Assembly (NCBI RefSeq): GCF_002140975.2
Contig: NZ_CP147247.1
Location: 682,001-746,000 of the forward strand
From: Enterococcus sp. 9E7_DIV0242
GTDB lineage: Bacteria; Bacillota; Bacilli; Lactobacillales; Enterococcaceae
Length of the DNA stretch: 64,000 nucleotides
Direction of reading: 5' to 3'
Shown here one piece after another: positions 52,945 through 62,447 of the stretch (positions within the stretch are counted from its first letter, which is position 1; each line of letters opens with the position of its first letter). Both the position numbers and the translations under genes were made by a program. The notes below the pieces were generated by a model that made no database searches, was not told the origin of the DNA, and saw only the letters and a list, made by a program, of their open reading frames with translations.

Positions 52945-53535
52945 CTAATTGAACAGTCCTTCTGCCAGACCGGCAAAACCAAGGAAGGACAGAGAAACAA
53001 TGGCAGCGGAAACAAGTGTGATCGGCATCCCTTTTAAGGCTTCTGGAATATCATTTCCTTCCAATCGTTGTCGGACACCGGCAAAGATGACCATTGCGAG
53101 CAAAAAGCCTAAGCCACCCGCAAAAGCGTTAACGATTGCTTGTAAAAAGGTATAATTCTTTGCATGATGAAGCAATGTGACACCTAACACCGCGCAGTTT
53201 GTTGTAATCAACGGTAAGTATATGCCTAACGCATTATAAAGTGATTCCATGTAGCGTTTCAGCAAAATTTCCACTAGCTGAACAAGAGCAGCTATTCCTA
53301 AAATAAAGACGATCGTCTGCAAGTAATCCAATCCCATAGGAACGAGTATCCATGTATAAATTGGATAAGTGACTAATGTCGAAATGACCATCACAAAGGT
53401 CACGGCTAAAGACATCCCTACCGCTGTATCCAACTTCTTAGAAACACCAAGGAATGGACAGATACCCAAAAACTGTGCCAAAACAAAATTATCTGTTAAA
53501 ATACCAGCGACTAAGATTGTCAGCATCATCTGCAT
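52945..53535 (-). CDS. rnfA: Rnf electron-transport complex subunit A
   Basis: 196 residues with six membrane helices. Conserved cysteines in FLGICPFLGVSKK and LITTNCAVLGV match those that help hold the membrane iron-sulfur centre with RnfE. The ATG at 53535 shares a base with the rnfE stop (TAATG), and GGGGGAG precedes it. Confidence 0.95.
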   Translation of the reverse strand: MQMMLTILVAGILTDNFVLAQFLGICPFLGVSKKLDTAVGMSLAVTFVMVISTLVTYPIYTWILVPMGLDYLQTIVFILGIAALVQLVEILLKRYMESLYNALGIYLPLITTNCAVLGVTLLHHAKNYTFLQAIVNAFAGGLGFLLAMVIFAGVRQRLEGNDIPEALKGMPITLVSAAIVSLSFLGFAGLAEGLFN

Positions 53536-54224
53536 TAGCGTTCTCCCCCTTCCTCTTCAATTTCACATGAGTCAACGCTTGGACAAGCCTCTGCAATAGG
53601 GCAAGCTGAGCAATCCAACTCTCTCCCTTTTTGTTCACCAAGCTTATTAACGAGCATGATCAACATTCCGAACACAAAAAACCCGCCAGGTGGCAACAGC
53701 ATCACCGTCATTGGGGTGATAAAGTTAGACGTAACGGCAAACCCAAGTATCGTCCCACTGCCAAGCAACTCGCGAATCCCGCCCATGAGCAGCAATGCAG
53801 AAGTAAAACCGACACCCATACCCAAGCCATCTAAAGCCGAATGCACGACTGTATTATTTTTTGCGAAAGCTTCTGCCCGACCTAGAATGATACAATTTAC
53901 AACAATCAATGGTAAATAAATACCCAAGGTCGCATCCAAAGCGGGGGCCAACGCTTTGATCAGCAGCTGAACAACCGTTACAAAACCAGCAATAATCGTG
54001 ATAAATGCCGGAATCCGCACACGGTCAGGAATGACTTTTCGCAAGGAAGAAATCACCACATTTGAGCCTAACAAAACAACGGTCGCAGCAATCCCCATCC
54101 CTAAGCCATTCATAGCGGAAGTCGTTACTGCTAATGCCGGACAAGTACCTAAAACCAGCTTTAATACGGGATTTTCTTGAATAATTCCTTTAGTAAAAAT
54201 AGGTAGTAATTTTGGTTTTTCCAA
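53535..54224 (-). CDS. rnfE: Rnf electron-transport complex subunit E
   Basis: 229 residues, homologous to RnfA, with about six helices and cysteines in VLGTCPALAVT and LIVVNCIILGR. The start is TTG 54224 after GAGGGA. It has a C-terminal cytoplasmic tail with four clustered cysteines (DCSACPIAEACPSVDSCEIEEE), which I do not recall from most RnfE proteins and which may bind a metal. It is coupled to rnfA. Confidence 0.94.
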   Translation of the reverse strand: MEKPKLLPIFTKGIIQENPVLKLVLGTCPALAVTTSAMNGLGMGIAATVVLLGSNVVISSLRKVIPDRVRIPAFITIIAGFVTVVQLLIKALAPALDATLGIYLPLIVVNCIILGRAEAFAKNNTVVHSALDGLGMGVGFTSALLLMGGIRELLGSGTILGFAVTSNFITPMTVMLLPPGGFFVFGMLIMLVNKLGEQKGRELDCSACPIAEACPSVDSCEIEEEGGER

Positions 54225-54245
54225 CAGATTTCCCTCACTTTCTCA

Positions 54246-54809
54246 TTACTCCACTGAATCGATATAGGTTCGATATAAGTTCATGGCCTCGCTTACTGCG
54301 TCTGCCACTGCTGTCGAAGACTTTGTTGCCCCGGTTACTGCTTCAATCTCATTCTTTGACCTAGCTGCTGTTTTCGTGACTATCGGTGGTTCTGTCACAC
54401 CTTTGAACTGCTTGCTAAAGGAAGGCTCTGCCACATTCTGTCCTAATCCGGGTGTCTCACTCGAACAGTCCAAAATCTCAACACCTACGACTTGCTCCTC
54501 CGAAATACCGCTCATTACGCTGATCATGCTTCCATAACCATACGCTTCTGTAACAAAGATATAGCCCAATGTTTTACCACTTTCATCTAGTGCAAGATAC
54601 GCTTGCTCTCCCTCTTCTACAGGTAATTCCTCGTAGGTGTCTGCTTTGATGATCCGACTCATGGATTCCTGTTGCTTCAGCCATTCCTGTTCTGCAATCT
54701 TATCTTTGAAAGCAGCCCTTGTTCCCGAAACAGTTAGTGTCACGACAAAGCAGATGATCAGCAAACAAACTGTACCTGAAATCACGGCTCGACTATTTGA
54801 CTGTTTCAT
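54246..54809 (-). CDS. rnfG: Rnf electron-transport complex subunit G (covalent flavin)
   Basis: 187 residues. An N-terminal membrane anchor (AVISGTVCLLIICFVVTLTVSG) precedes an extracytoplasmic FMN-binding domain. TGATKSST near residue 156 holds the Thr that receives FMN covalently, equivalent to the SGAT motif of RnfG and NqrC. The start overlaps the end of rnfD by 17 bases. Confidence 0.94.
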   Translation of the reverse strand: MKQSNSRAVISGTVCLLIICFVVTLTVSGTRAAFKDKIAEQEWLKQQESMSRIIKADTYEELPVEEGEQAYLALDESGKTLGYIFVTEAYGYGSMISVMSGISEEQVVGVEILDCSSETPGLGQNVAEPSFSKQFKGVTEPPIVTKTAARSKNEIEAVTGATKSSTAVADAVSEAMNLYRTYIDSVE

Positions 54810-55758
54810 TTACATCCCCTCGCTTTTCCCCAAATGCTTTTGGTATCGTCAAGGTATCAATGTGTGGTACTAAAATATTCATCAGTAAAATGGCATACGA
54901 AACACCTTCCGGCAAAGAAGCATAAAAACGAATGAGAACGGTGATCAAGCCACAGCCGACAGAGAAAATGATTTTGCCCTTCGTCGTAATTGGCGACGTT
55001 GTGTAATCGGTCGCCATGAAAATAGCTCCTAAAAGTAGCCCACCGGACAATATTTGATACACTGGATCACCACCGAGAATAAAGCTCAATACTGCAACTG
55101 TTCCGATGAAGCATAACGGAATCAAAGGGGTAATTACTTTTCTGAAAATCAAATATAAACCACCTAAAATGAGAGCAATGGCACAAGTTTCCCCCAGACT
55201 TCCTGTTCGAATTCCTAAAAACATATCTGTGATAGAAGGAAGCTTTCCTTCTGCTGCATCGGCAAAATAAGTAGCTGCAGATATGGCGTCCGTTGAATCA
55301 GCTAAATAGTAAAAAGGTTCCTTCCAGACATTCATCTGAGAGGCAAAAGACATGAGTAAAACGATTCTTGCTGTGATTGCCGGATTAACAAAATTTTGCC
55401 CGACACCACCAAAGAATTGCTTCACAATAATAATAGCAATAGCTCCGCCTAACGCAGCCATCCAAAAAGGCAACGTCACAGACAAGTTCAAGGCCAACAA
55501 AATGCCAGTGACAACAGCTGTCAAATCACCAATGCTTTGCGGTCGTTTCAGTAACCGTCGAAATACATATTCACTTAGAACACAAGAAAGAGTTGTCACG
55601 ACAATTAGAAAGATCGCTCTGAAACCAAAAATAATTCCTGAAGCAATAATTGCAGGAACCAATGCAATGATCACATCTAGCATGATGCTCCTACTCGTTC
55701 GGCCACTATGAAGGTGAGGAGAAACCGAAACCTTTAGCATTTCTGTCGATTGATTCAT
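54793..55758 (-). CDS. rnfD: Rnf electron-transport complex subunit D
   Basis: 321 residues from ATG 55758, which overlaps the rnfC stop (ATGA). About nine helices. SVSPHLHSGRTSRSIMLDVIIALVPA starts the protein, and TDYTTSPIT near residue 247 has the Thr expected to carry FMN through a phosphoester bond. It forms the ion-moving core of the complex with RnfA and RnfE. Confidence 0.95.
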   Translation of the reverse strand: MNQSTEMLKVSVSPHLHSGRTSRSIMLDVIIALVPAIIASGIIFGFRAIFLIVVTTLSCVLSEYVFRRLLKRPQSIGDLTAVVTGILLALNLSVTLPFWMAALGGAIAIIIVKQFFGGVGQNFVNPAITARIVLLMSFASQMNVWKEPFYYLADSTDAISAATYFADAAEGKLPSITDMFLGIRTGSLGETCAIALILGGLYLIFRKVITPLIPLCFIGTVAVLSFILGGDPVYQILSGGLLLGAIFMATDYTTSPITTKGKIIFSVGCGLITVLIRFYASLPEGVSYAILLMNILVPHIDTLTIPKAFGEKRGDVNETVK

Positions 55759-57083
55759 TTTCCAGTTCTCCCTTCCAACATTTTTCCTTGCTTCATGTAT
55801 TGTACTAATTTTCGACCGGATGGACAGACAAAAGAACAACATCCGCATTCCATACAAGCTGAAGCATTCAATTTTTTCAACATCTCCTTGTCCTCCATTT
55901 TTACCGCTCGCTCTATTTGAAGCGGCAATAAGGACATAGGACAAGCAGTCACACAACGTCCACAACGAATACAAGGAGATTCTTCCGGCAGTGCATGACT
56001 TTCGCCTAATGCAATCAACGCATTGTTTTGTTTGGTGATAGGAATATCTAAGGTGTACTGAGCAATCCCCATCATAGGACCTCCTAAAATAAGCTTGTCA
56101 GGAGTCTGAGAAAAACCGTCACAAAAATCAACGATATCCTTAAGTGAAGTACCTAATGGAACAGAAACATTCTGAGGAGAAACAAAGCAGTCGCCTGCTA
56201 CAGTGATTCTTTTTCGGGTCAATGGCATGCCTGTTTCTAAATAATGCTCAAGTAGAGAAACCGTAGAGACATTCAATACAAGACAGCCTGCCTGTGCAGG
56301 AAGCTTACCCTTTCCTACTTTCCTACCTGTTGTTGCATAGATCAGCATCTTCTCAGCACCTTGAGGGTATTTCGTTGGAAGTGTCATTATCTCGATTTGT
56401 GCGGATGTATCTGATCTATTTTCCAAACACGCACGAATTACTTTTACTGCCTCTGGTTTATTTTCTTCAATTCCAATAATTGCTTTTTCAATGCCTAAAT
56501 ATTTCATGACTGTTTCTATACCGGCAAGAATACGCGCTGGAAATTCGATCATTTCCCGATAATCAGAGGTAATATACGGTTCGCATTCTGCGCCATTGAT
56601 CACTAGCCGATCAATTGGATGGTTTTCTTTGTTTGCTAGCTTTACATGCAATGGAAAGCCAGCTCCACCAATTCCGACCAAACCACTATCATAAGCAGCT
56701 TGCAGCAGCTCATCCTTGCTCGTTACAGCAATCGGCTTTAAGTCTGGATCCGGGGTATTCATGTCATCATTCTCAATATGAATGGCTTCACACATCTTTC
56801 CGTTTGACAGTAAAATGGGCTTTATATTTTTTACTTTACCAGAAACCGAAGCATGGATCGGTGCTGATACATAAGCAGTGGATCGTCCAATCACTTGACC
56901 AACCTTAACTAGATCCTTTTTTTTGACTATCGGTTGACACGCCCCACCAATGTGTTGTTGCATGGGAATGATGACCATAGAAGGTTCATTAATGATAGCG
57001 GTTACATTATCAGCCGTATCTTTTTTATGGGAAAGACTAATCCCTCCTCGAAACTTTGCAAACACTTGAACAATTTTACTCAC
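55755..57083 (-). CDS. rnfC: Rnf electron-transport complex subunit C (NADH-binding)
   Basis: 442 residues from GTG 57083, seven bases after GGAGG; a TTG two codons earlier is too close. It has GLVGIGGAGFPLHVKL for FMN/NADH binding, INGAECEPYITSDYR, and two 4Fe-4S sites near the C terminus (CIRCGRCVTACP and CMECGCCSFVCP). It is the soluble subunit exchanging electrons with NAD and is first in the operon rnfCDGEAB. Upstream lies a 420-base spacer with Rex-like half sites. Confidence 0.95.
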   Translation of the reverse strand: MSKIVQVFAKFRGGISLSHKKDTADNVTAIINEPSMVIIPMQQHIGGACQPIVKKKDLVKVGQVIGRSTAYVSAPIHASVSGKVKNIKPILLSNGKMCEAIHIENDDMNTPDPDLKPIAVTSKDELLQAAYDSGLVGIGGAGFPLHVKLANKENHPIDRLVINGAECEPYITSDYREMIEFPARILAGIETVMKYLGIEKAIIGIEENKPEAVKVIRACLENRSDTSAQIEIMTLPTKYPQGAEKMLIYATTGRKVGKGKLPAQAGCLVLNVSTVSLLEHYLETGMPLTRKRITVAGDCFVSPQNVSVPLGTSLKDIVDFCDGFSQTPDKLILGGPMMGIAQYTLDIPITKQNNALIALGESHALPEESPCIRCGRCVTACPMSLLPLQIERAVKMEDKEMLKKLNASACMECGCCSFVCPSGRKLVQYMKQGKMLEGRTGK

Positions 57084-57126
57084 ATTCAAACCTCCTTAGT
57101 TGATAAAAAAAGAGTCAACGACCTAA

Positions 57127-57325
57127 AGATTGTGAAAATATTTTTTTAGTTTAAAATTTTATAATTATTACATGTCCCATTCACCTATTGAAAAATAATA
57201 ATCAAACCAATTAAACCCTCTATTTCATTATACTTTTCTATTCTTAATTAAACAATAATATTTTCAATAAAATACATCAAAAACTGAAAACTCATGAGCA
57301 AACATAAAAATTATTTTCACAATCT
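57127..57325 (-). promoter_or_regulatory. rnf upstream region with paired Rex-like half sites
   Basis: AGATTGTGAAAATA (57127-57140) and its exact inverse TATTTTCACAATCT (57312-57325) flank about 170 very AT-rich bases. TTGTGAA-AATA is the left half and spacer of the Rex consensus TTGTGAA-N4-TTCACAA; the right half is degenerate in both. Control by the NADH sensor Rex would suit an NADH-linked complex. A direct match to the full site is lacking. Confidence 0.45.
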
Positions 57326-57339
57326 ATAGTTAGTATCAT

Positions 57340-57505
57340 TAATTGAATCACAAAAAAAGTTTGACGAATCACTTACTGGATTAACAGTGATAAGCATCCA
57401 TCAAACTGGTATTATTTTATCAAAACTTATTAAGTTGATTTATTCTATCAAAAAATCTAGCCATTTTTTGAACTACTTATAATCAGATAGTCAATGAGTA
57501 TCGAA
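57340..57505. other. Spacer downstream of the YeiH-type gene
   Basis: AT-rich spacer. GTTTGACG...CATCAAAC at about 57360-57403 forms a weak inverted repeat around the word CACTTACTGG-ATTAACAGTG and may end the YeiH transcript or lie in the rnf leader. Confidence 0.35.
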
Positions 57506-58534
57506 CTACCCTTTCAACAAAAGAAAAATCAATAGGATTGCGCCAATCGTTTGAAAGGCTCCTACAGAAAGACCATAAATCATGAATTTCGATCCTTCCT
57601 TCAAGAATTTTTTTAAGTTCAAGCGCAATCCGATGGCCGCCAGTGCCGTTACTTCACACCAACCACTGATAAAGTGAGCAGATTCTGATAAAAATTCTGG
57701 AATGTGAAAGAGGCTATTCACAATACAAACAATTAGAAAGCCTGTGACATACCATGGTAAGCTTTTCTTTTTAGCAGTACGACCAACTGTAGCTTCATGC
57801 GTAGTTTTAGTTCGAGAGACCATTTTTTCAAAAATAAAGACAACAACGACCAATAGTAGAATACGCATAATCTTAAATAGCATGGCGAATTGAACAACCG
57901 TTTCATCTAACAGACTTGCCCCCGCGACAACCTGCCCAACAGATTGCAATGTTCCACCAAGTAACGCACTTTTAGCAATAAGATCTGTTTCAAATAAGGC
58001 CAGTCCAATAAACGGCAAGGTCAACATCATGATTGTTCCCAGCAAATTGACTAGCGTAATAATCTGTCCTTTTTCCTCATCCTTCGCACCAATAACTGGT
58101 GCAATCGAAGCAATCGCCGAAGAACCACAGACAGCATTCCCACCGGCCATCATTAATGCCATTGATTGGTTAAAGCCCAGATGTTTTCCCATCCTGTAAG
58201 TAAACAAGATAGTACCTGACATCAGGATGACAATAAAAATTGCTCCTTTGAGGCCCATCTCAGCAACGGTTTGAAAGGTCACCGTCGCACCTAATAATAC
58301 GACTGAGATTTCCAACAGCCTACTCTCAGAAAATTTCGTTCCTTTCTCAAATCGTTCTTGATGTCCCATCGCATTTCCTAAAACGATCCCTAAAAGAATC
58401 GCTATCGTCGCGCCACCTAGTTGAGGCAAAAAAATAGCCAGCCCTTTACTGATCAAAGCAACAAAAAAAGATAAACTCACTCCCGAAACAAATGAATTTT
58501 TAGTAATAGATTCAAACAATTGACGAAGCTTCAC
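57506..58534 (-). CDS. YeiH/UPF0324-family membrane transporter
   Basis: 342 residues from GTG 58534, six bases after GGGGGA. About ten helices with the family's [21 protein letters not shown] signature near residue 110 and [25 protein letters not shown] before it. Members are predicted anion exporters, linked to sulfur compounds, and normally accompanied by a divergent CysL-like LysR regulator, as here (190 bases between starts). Confidence 0.87.
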   Translation of the reverse strand: MKLRQLFESITKNSFVSGVSLSFFVALISKGLAIFLPQLGGATIAILLGIVLGNAMGHQERFEKGTKFSESRLLEISVVLLGATVTFQTVAEMGLKGAIFIVILMSGTILFTYRMGKHLGFNQSMALMMAGGNAVCGSSAIASIAPVIGAKDEEKGQIITLVNLLGTIMMLTLPFIGLALFETDLIAKSALLGGTLQSVGQVVAGASLLDETVVQFAMLFKIMRILLLVVVVFIFEKMVSRTKTTHEATVGRTAKKKSLPWYVTGFLIVCIVNSLFHIPEFLSESAHFISGWCEVTALAAIGLRLNLKKFLKEGSKFMIYGLSVGAFQTIGAILLIFLLLKG

Positions 58535-58724
58535 TTTATTTCCCCCTTCTACTGTATAAAAATCGTTCACTACTTGATTCATCTAATCACCTGTCTATCC
58601 CACGATGAATCGAACGATCACTTATTTACTTTGCTTCACACAAGCTATTATACACCTCACTTTTCATTCTTTTTATTTATTGTTATGATAGTTAATATTA
58701 AAAAAACAGATGGAAGTGATTTCT

Positions 58725-59549
58725 TTGTTTAAATTACTGGAAACATTTAAAACAGTTTATGAGACACTAAATTTTTCAGAGGCGGCAGAAATTCTTTTCG
58801 TTTCTCAACCTACAGTATCTGCTCAGATCAAGCAACTGGAAAATGAGTTGGAAACCTCGCTTTTTTCAAGAAACGGAAAAAAGAAAATCATTCCTACCCC
58901 TCAAGCTGAACTACTGTATAAGCAGTCCTTAAACATTCTTGAAGAATGGGAGACAACAAAACAGCTAGTTGTGAATCAAGCAACTTTTAAGGAAACAGTA
59001 AAAATTGCTGCTTCACTGACCTTTGGAATGAAAATTTTGCCGGAACTTCTTAAGGAGCTGCTGGCTATCTTTCCAATGATCGACTTCAAAGTGACGCTCT
59101 GCAATTCACTGGACGTACTGAATGCCATGAACAAGCATGAGGCTGATCTTGGTTTTATTGAAATGCCTCTGCAAACAGGTACTCTAAAACGGACAACCTT
59201 AATGTCAGATGTGCTTGTGGCTGCGGGAGACCCAAATGAAGAGTTATGGTTGATTCGAGAATCGACATCGGGTGTCTATCATTACACAAAACGTTACTTT
59301 GAAGAAAATAATATTACCGGACCGTTTTTAGAAATCAACAGCAATGAATTGATTTCGAAGCTGCTGCGAATGGGGATCGGTCGCTCAATCATTTCAGCTT
59401 TAGAAACAGACGGCCTCCATACTGAGCCGTTAACGGAAAATTATGAACGGAACTTCTATCTTCTTGAAAGAGATGCCCATGAATCAGAAACCATTGCTCA
59501 ATGCGCTCGTTTCATCACACGGTGGGTTAACCAAAAATATAACGACTGA
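58725..59549 (+). CDS. LysR-family regulator of the YeiH gene
   Basis: 274 residues from TTG 58725 (GGAAGTG upstream); ATG 58710 is possible but has no ribosome binding site. The HTH is FKTVYETLNFSEAAEILFVSQPTVSAQIKQLENELETSLFSRNG, followed by a periplasmic-binding-like effector domain. It is divergent from the YeiH transporter, as CysL is in related bacteria. Confidence 0.9.
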   Translation: MFKLLETFKTVYETLNFSEAAEILFVSQPTVSAQIKQLENELETSLFSRNGKKKIIPTPQAELLYKQSLNILEEWETTKQLVVNQATFKETVKIAASLTFGMKILPELLKELLAIFPMIDFKVTLCNSLDVLNAMNKHEADLGFIEMPLQTGTLKRTTLMSDVLVAAGDPNEELWLIRESTSGVYHYTKRYFEENNITGPFLEINSNELISKLLRMGIGRSIISALETDGLHTEPLTENYERNFYLLERDAHESETIAQCARFITRWVNQKYND

Positions 59550-59782
59550 TTTCTCTTCAAAAGCAAAATCAGAATCATTTGGGAACCTGAAGATCGTGAT
59601 TTTTCTTAAGTGGTAAAAAGTGTGTCTATTCGCAAACAGCTGCTTTAAAAGCACCGTATATTCAGTTTCAAGACTCTGGGACCAACTTGTGTCAGCGTTT
59701 CATGCTCGTTGATTTCACAGCATTAGAAATTTCCTATATACATCAGCTTCAACATGATTTTTTTGACTTATGAACGTAAAAA

Positions 59783-59951
59783 GTGTGTGGGACATAACTC
59801 AATCCCACACACCTCTATACATCTAAAACCGAATAAACGGTGGGACAGAAGCAACTTCTTCGACAATAAGTCAAAATTCAACAAAAATTTGTGATGCAAT
59901 TTTCGTGAATTCCGCCTTATTGCTTGAAGCTGAACACTTCTGTCCCAACCT
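59783..59951 (+). repeat. Dispersed intergenic repeat, copy B
   Basis: Homologous to the reverse complement of 20357-20520. It starts with a perfect 10-bp hairpin (GTGTGTGGGA with TCCCACACAC) and contains the longer arms GGTGGGACAGAAGC (about 59841) and CTTCTGTCCCAACC (59937). It lies between the converging LysR and trmD genes, where its hairpins can serve as a two-way terminator. Confidence 0.87.
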
Positions 59952-59985
59952 CAAAACAGTCATGCTCTTTTAGAGACACTCCTAT

Positions 59986-60723
59986 TTAGGCTTCTTCTCT
60001 TTTTATTTCATCCAACATCTTCTTCATTTGATCTGTCAGTTCTAATTTCTCAAGCATATCAGGTCTTCGTAAATAGGTCCGACGAAGCGATTCCTTTAAC
60101 TGCCATTCTTCGATCAGCTTATGATTGCCATTCATCAGTACTTCCGGCACCATCATCCCGTTAAACTCAGCAGGGCGTGTATACTGTGGATGTTCCAACA
60201 ACCCAGTAGAGTGAGAATCCGTCTGGGCAGAAAGATTGTTTCCTAACACCTCAGGCAATAAACGAACCGTAGCATCCACCATGACCATCGCTCCCAACTC
60301 ACCGCCAGTCAGCACGTAATCTCCTAATGACACTTCATCAGTCACCAACTGTCGAATTCGTTCATCATAGCCCTCGTAATGCCCACAAATGAACACTAAG
60401 TGTTCTTCTTTTGAAAACTCCTCTGCCATCCTTTGATCAAACTGTTTCCCGGCAGGGTCTAACAGAATCACGCGTTTCTTTGTTTCAGGCGCTTGCTTCT
60501 CGATTGCTTCCATTGCCGAAAAAATCGGCTGTGCTTTCAATAACATCCCCGCACCGCCGCCATATGGATAATCATCGACTGTTTGATGCTTATTATCTGA
60601 GTAATCTCGAAAATTATATACCTGAATAGCCAACAGTTCTTTTTCAACTGCTTTTCCTATGATCGATTCCCCAAGAGGTCCTTCAAACATTCTTGGAAAC
60701 AACGTCAGAATGTCAATCTTCAT
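59986..60723 (-). CDS. trmD: tRNA (guanine-37-N1) methyltransferase
   Basis: 245 residues from ATG 60723, which overlaps the rimM stop by 11 bases. [39 protein letters not shown] and the trefoil-knot S-adenosylmethionine site ([26 protein letters not shown]) are diagnostic. It methylates G37 of tRNAs reading CNN codons and prevents +1 frameshifts. Confidence 0.97.
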   Translation of the reverse strand: MKIDILTLFPRMFEGPLGESIIGKAVEKELLAIQVYNFRDYSDNKHQTVDDYPYGGGAGMLLKAQPIFSAMEAIEKQAPETKKRVILLDPAGKQFDQRMAEEFSKEEHLVFICGHYEGYDERIRQLVTDEVSLGDYVLTGGELGAMVMVDATVRLLPEVLGNNLSAQTDSHSTGLLEHPQYTRPAEFNGMMVPEVLMNGNHKLIEEWQLKESLRRTYLRRPDMLEKLELTDQMKKMLDEIKREEA

Positions 60724-61237
60724 CGTCAATCAATCCTTCTGGAATTTCTACAATAACCTGTTCGTTCGTCAAGTCAACTTTCTTGATCACTGATTCAATA
60801 TATGGAAGCAGCACGTCTTTCTTCTTAACTCGTTGAACGACCCAGACATCGTTGGCACCAGGTGAGAGAATTTCTTTTATTTTCCCTAGCTCATTTCCCT
60901 CTTCATCAACGACCTTCAAGCCAATGATTTCATGATAATAGAACTCATTATTTTTAAGCGAGCCAACCTGATCCTTCTCAATTTTCAAGATGCCGTCACG
61001 GTATTTTTCAACATCATTGATGTTCGGATGCTCTTCAAAGCTTACAATATCGAAATTTTTATGCTTTCTATGACTTTTTATCACAAGCTGATTTGGCTGT
61101 TTTCCATCCTGAAACAGGGTCAGTACAGAACCCTTTTTGTAACGAAGCTCCGGAAAATCTGTTTGAGAGATGACCCGTACTTCCCCCTTGAGCCCTTGAG
61201 TGTTAACAATTTTTCCTACATTTAAATATTCAACCAT
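60713..61237 (-). CDS. rimM: Ribosome maturation factor RimM
   Basis: 174 residues from ATG 61237 with GAGGT upstream. The N-terminal beta barrel has [34 protein letters not shown], the C-terminal PRC barrel has [22 protein letters not shown] and GANDVWVV. It assists 30S head assembly. Operon with trmD. Confidence 0.97.
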   Translation of the reverse strand: MVEYLNVGKIVNTQGLKGEVRVISQTDFPELRYKKGSVLTLFQDGKQPNQLVIKSHRKHKNFDIVSFEEHPNINDVEKYRDGILKIEKDQVGSLKNNEFYYHEIIGLKVVDEEGNELGKIKEILSPGANDVWVVQRVKKKDVLLPYIESVIKKVDLTNEQVIVEIPEGLIDDED

Positions 61238-61751
61238 GTAAAGACCTCATTTCATTCATAATCTTTTTTATTTTATCATTTTTCTCCATTGAATACTACA
61301 AACGAATAAAACCAGATGTGACAAAGCTGTTCGCCTGATTTTTTCTCGTTTTTACTATAATTCCTCAGCACAAAATATAAGGGTGTGACATTAGCCTCAA
61401 TCCCATGTTTCAGAAGCAGCTTCTGTTACAAGCTCACTTACTCCCGTTACCACTGGATTCTCTCATTTTTATTTCTCTTCATTTTGCGGAGAATCTTAAA
61501 ATTTCATTTTTCAGGCTAAAGTTTGATGTACGGGATGAAAAAACAGGCTATAATAAACGTGTAAATGCGACAAGAGAAGTAGTTGTTACTATTCAAGCAG
61601 CAAAATCTTTTGTCTGTGCCCTACATTACGCTTCCTTACAATATTGTTATTCATTTTATATGCGAAACAATGATAGAATAAATGTAGCTTCAACAGAACT
61701 AGTTAAGTTACTTGAATAGATTGAAATTACAACTACAAGGGGATGAAACAG
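61238..61751. other. Spacer with promoter-like boxes
   Basis: About 500 bases. GGCTATAATAAACG near 61545 holds a TATAAT box, and GTGTGACATTAGCCTCAATC with CAGAAGCAGCTTCTG (61384-61427) recalls a fragment of the dispersed repeat. A plus-strand frame at 61405-61719 has no family match and is not accepted. Confidence 0.35.
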
Positions 61752-62351
61752 ATGAGTATTGCTCTTTCAAGAAAGATTATCCAAATGGTTTCCTTCATAG
61801 GAATCGTTGCTACTATAATCGTAACTATCTACTTTTTAAAACTGGGGGTTTTCCAAGATACAAACGCCTTGAGAGGCTTGGTTGGAGATTCTGTTATCCT
61901 CGGACCGGTGATTTTTATGTTCATTCAAATCATTCAAGTCGTAATCCCGATTATTCCAGGTGGGATTAGTTGTGCCGCAGGCGTTCTGATTTTTGGTCCG
62001 GTTGCCGGTTTCATTTACAACTATGTTGGCATCGCAATTGGCTCTGTTATCATTTTCATGTTAAGTAAAAAATATGGTAAACCACTAGTACTTAGCTTGA
62101 TTAGTGACAAAACCTATAACAAATACATTGGCTGGCTAGACAATGAAAATCGGTTTGAACGATTGTTTATTCTAGCAATTCTGTTCCCATTCTCGCCAGA
62201 TGATGCTCTTTGCTTATTAGCTGGGTTGACGAAGATGTCTCTTAAAAAATTCACAGCCATCATCATTTTAGGAAAACCATTGTCCATCGCTATTTATAGC
62301 TTGGCACTGATCTACGGCGGTTCTTTCCTGAACTCTTTATTAGGCTTTTAG
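61752..62351 (+). CDS. TVP38/TMEM64 (VTT-domain) membrane protein
   Basis: 199 residues from ATG 61752, eight bases after AGGGG (an ATG three codons earlier is too close). Helices and the VTT motif region are visible: VVIPIIPGGISCAAGVLIFGPVAGFIYNYVGIAIGSVIIFMLSKKYGKPLV and FPFSPDDALCLLAGLTKMSLKKF. DedA-related proteins of this family act in membrane homeostasis or lipid transport. A strong terminator follows. Confidence 0.87.
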   Translation: MSIALSRKIIQMVSFIGIVATIIVTIYFLKLGVFQDTNALRGLVGDSVILGPVIFMFIQIIQVVIPIIPGGISCAAGVLIFGPVAGFIYNYVGIAIGSVIIFMLSKKYGKPLVLSLISDKTYNKYIGWLDNENRFERLFILAILFPFSPDDALCLLAGLTKMSLKKFTAIIILGKPLSIAIYSLALIYGGSFLNSLLGF

Positions 62352-62378
62352 ACCAGAAATCTTTATAATGAAACTAAG

Positions 62379-62407
62379 GTCGGGACGTTATTCTGTCCCG
62401 ACTTTTT
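62379..62407 (+). terminator. Terminator of the VTT-domain gene
   Basis: GTCGGGAC-GTTATTCT-GTCCCGAC-TTTTT is a textbook rho-independent terminator 28 bases past the stop. Confidence 0.88.
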
Positions 62408-62447
62408 CAATCCATGAATAATGAAATAACAGATAGGATGAACCACG

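Noticed and set aside
61405..61719. 104-codon plus-strand frame before the VTT-domain gene
   Set aside because: No family resemblance, no ribosome binding site; it overlaps promoter-like sequence.
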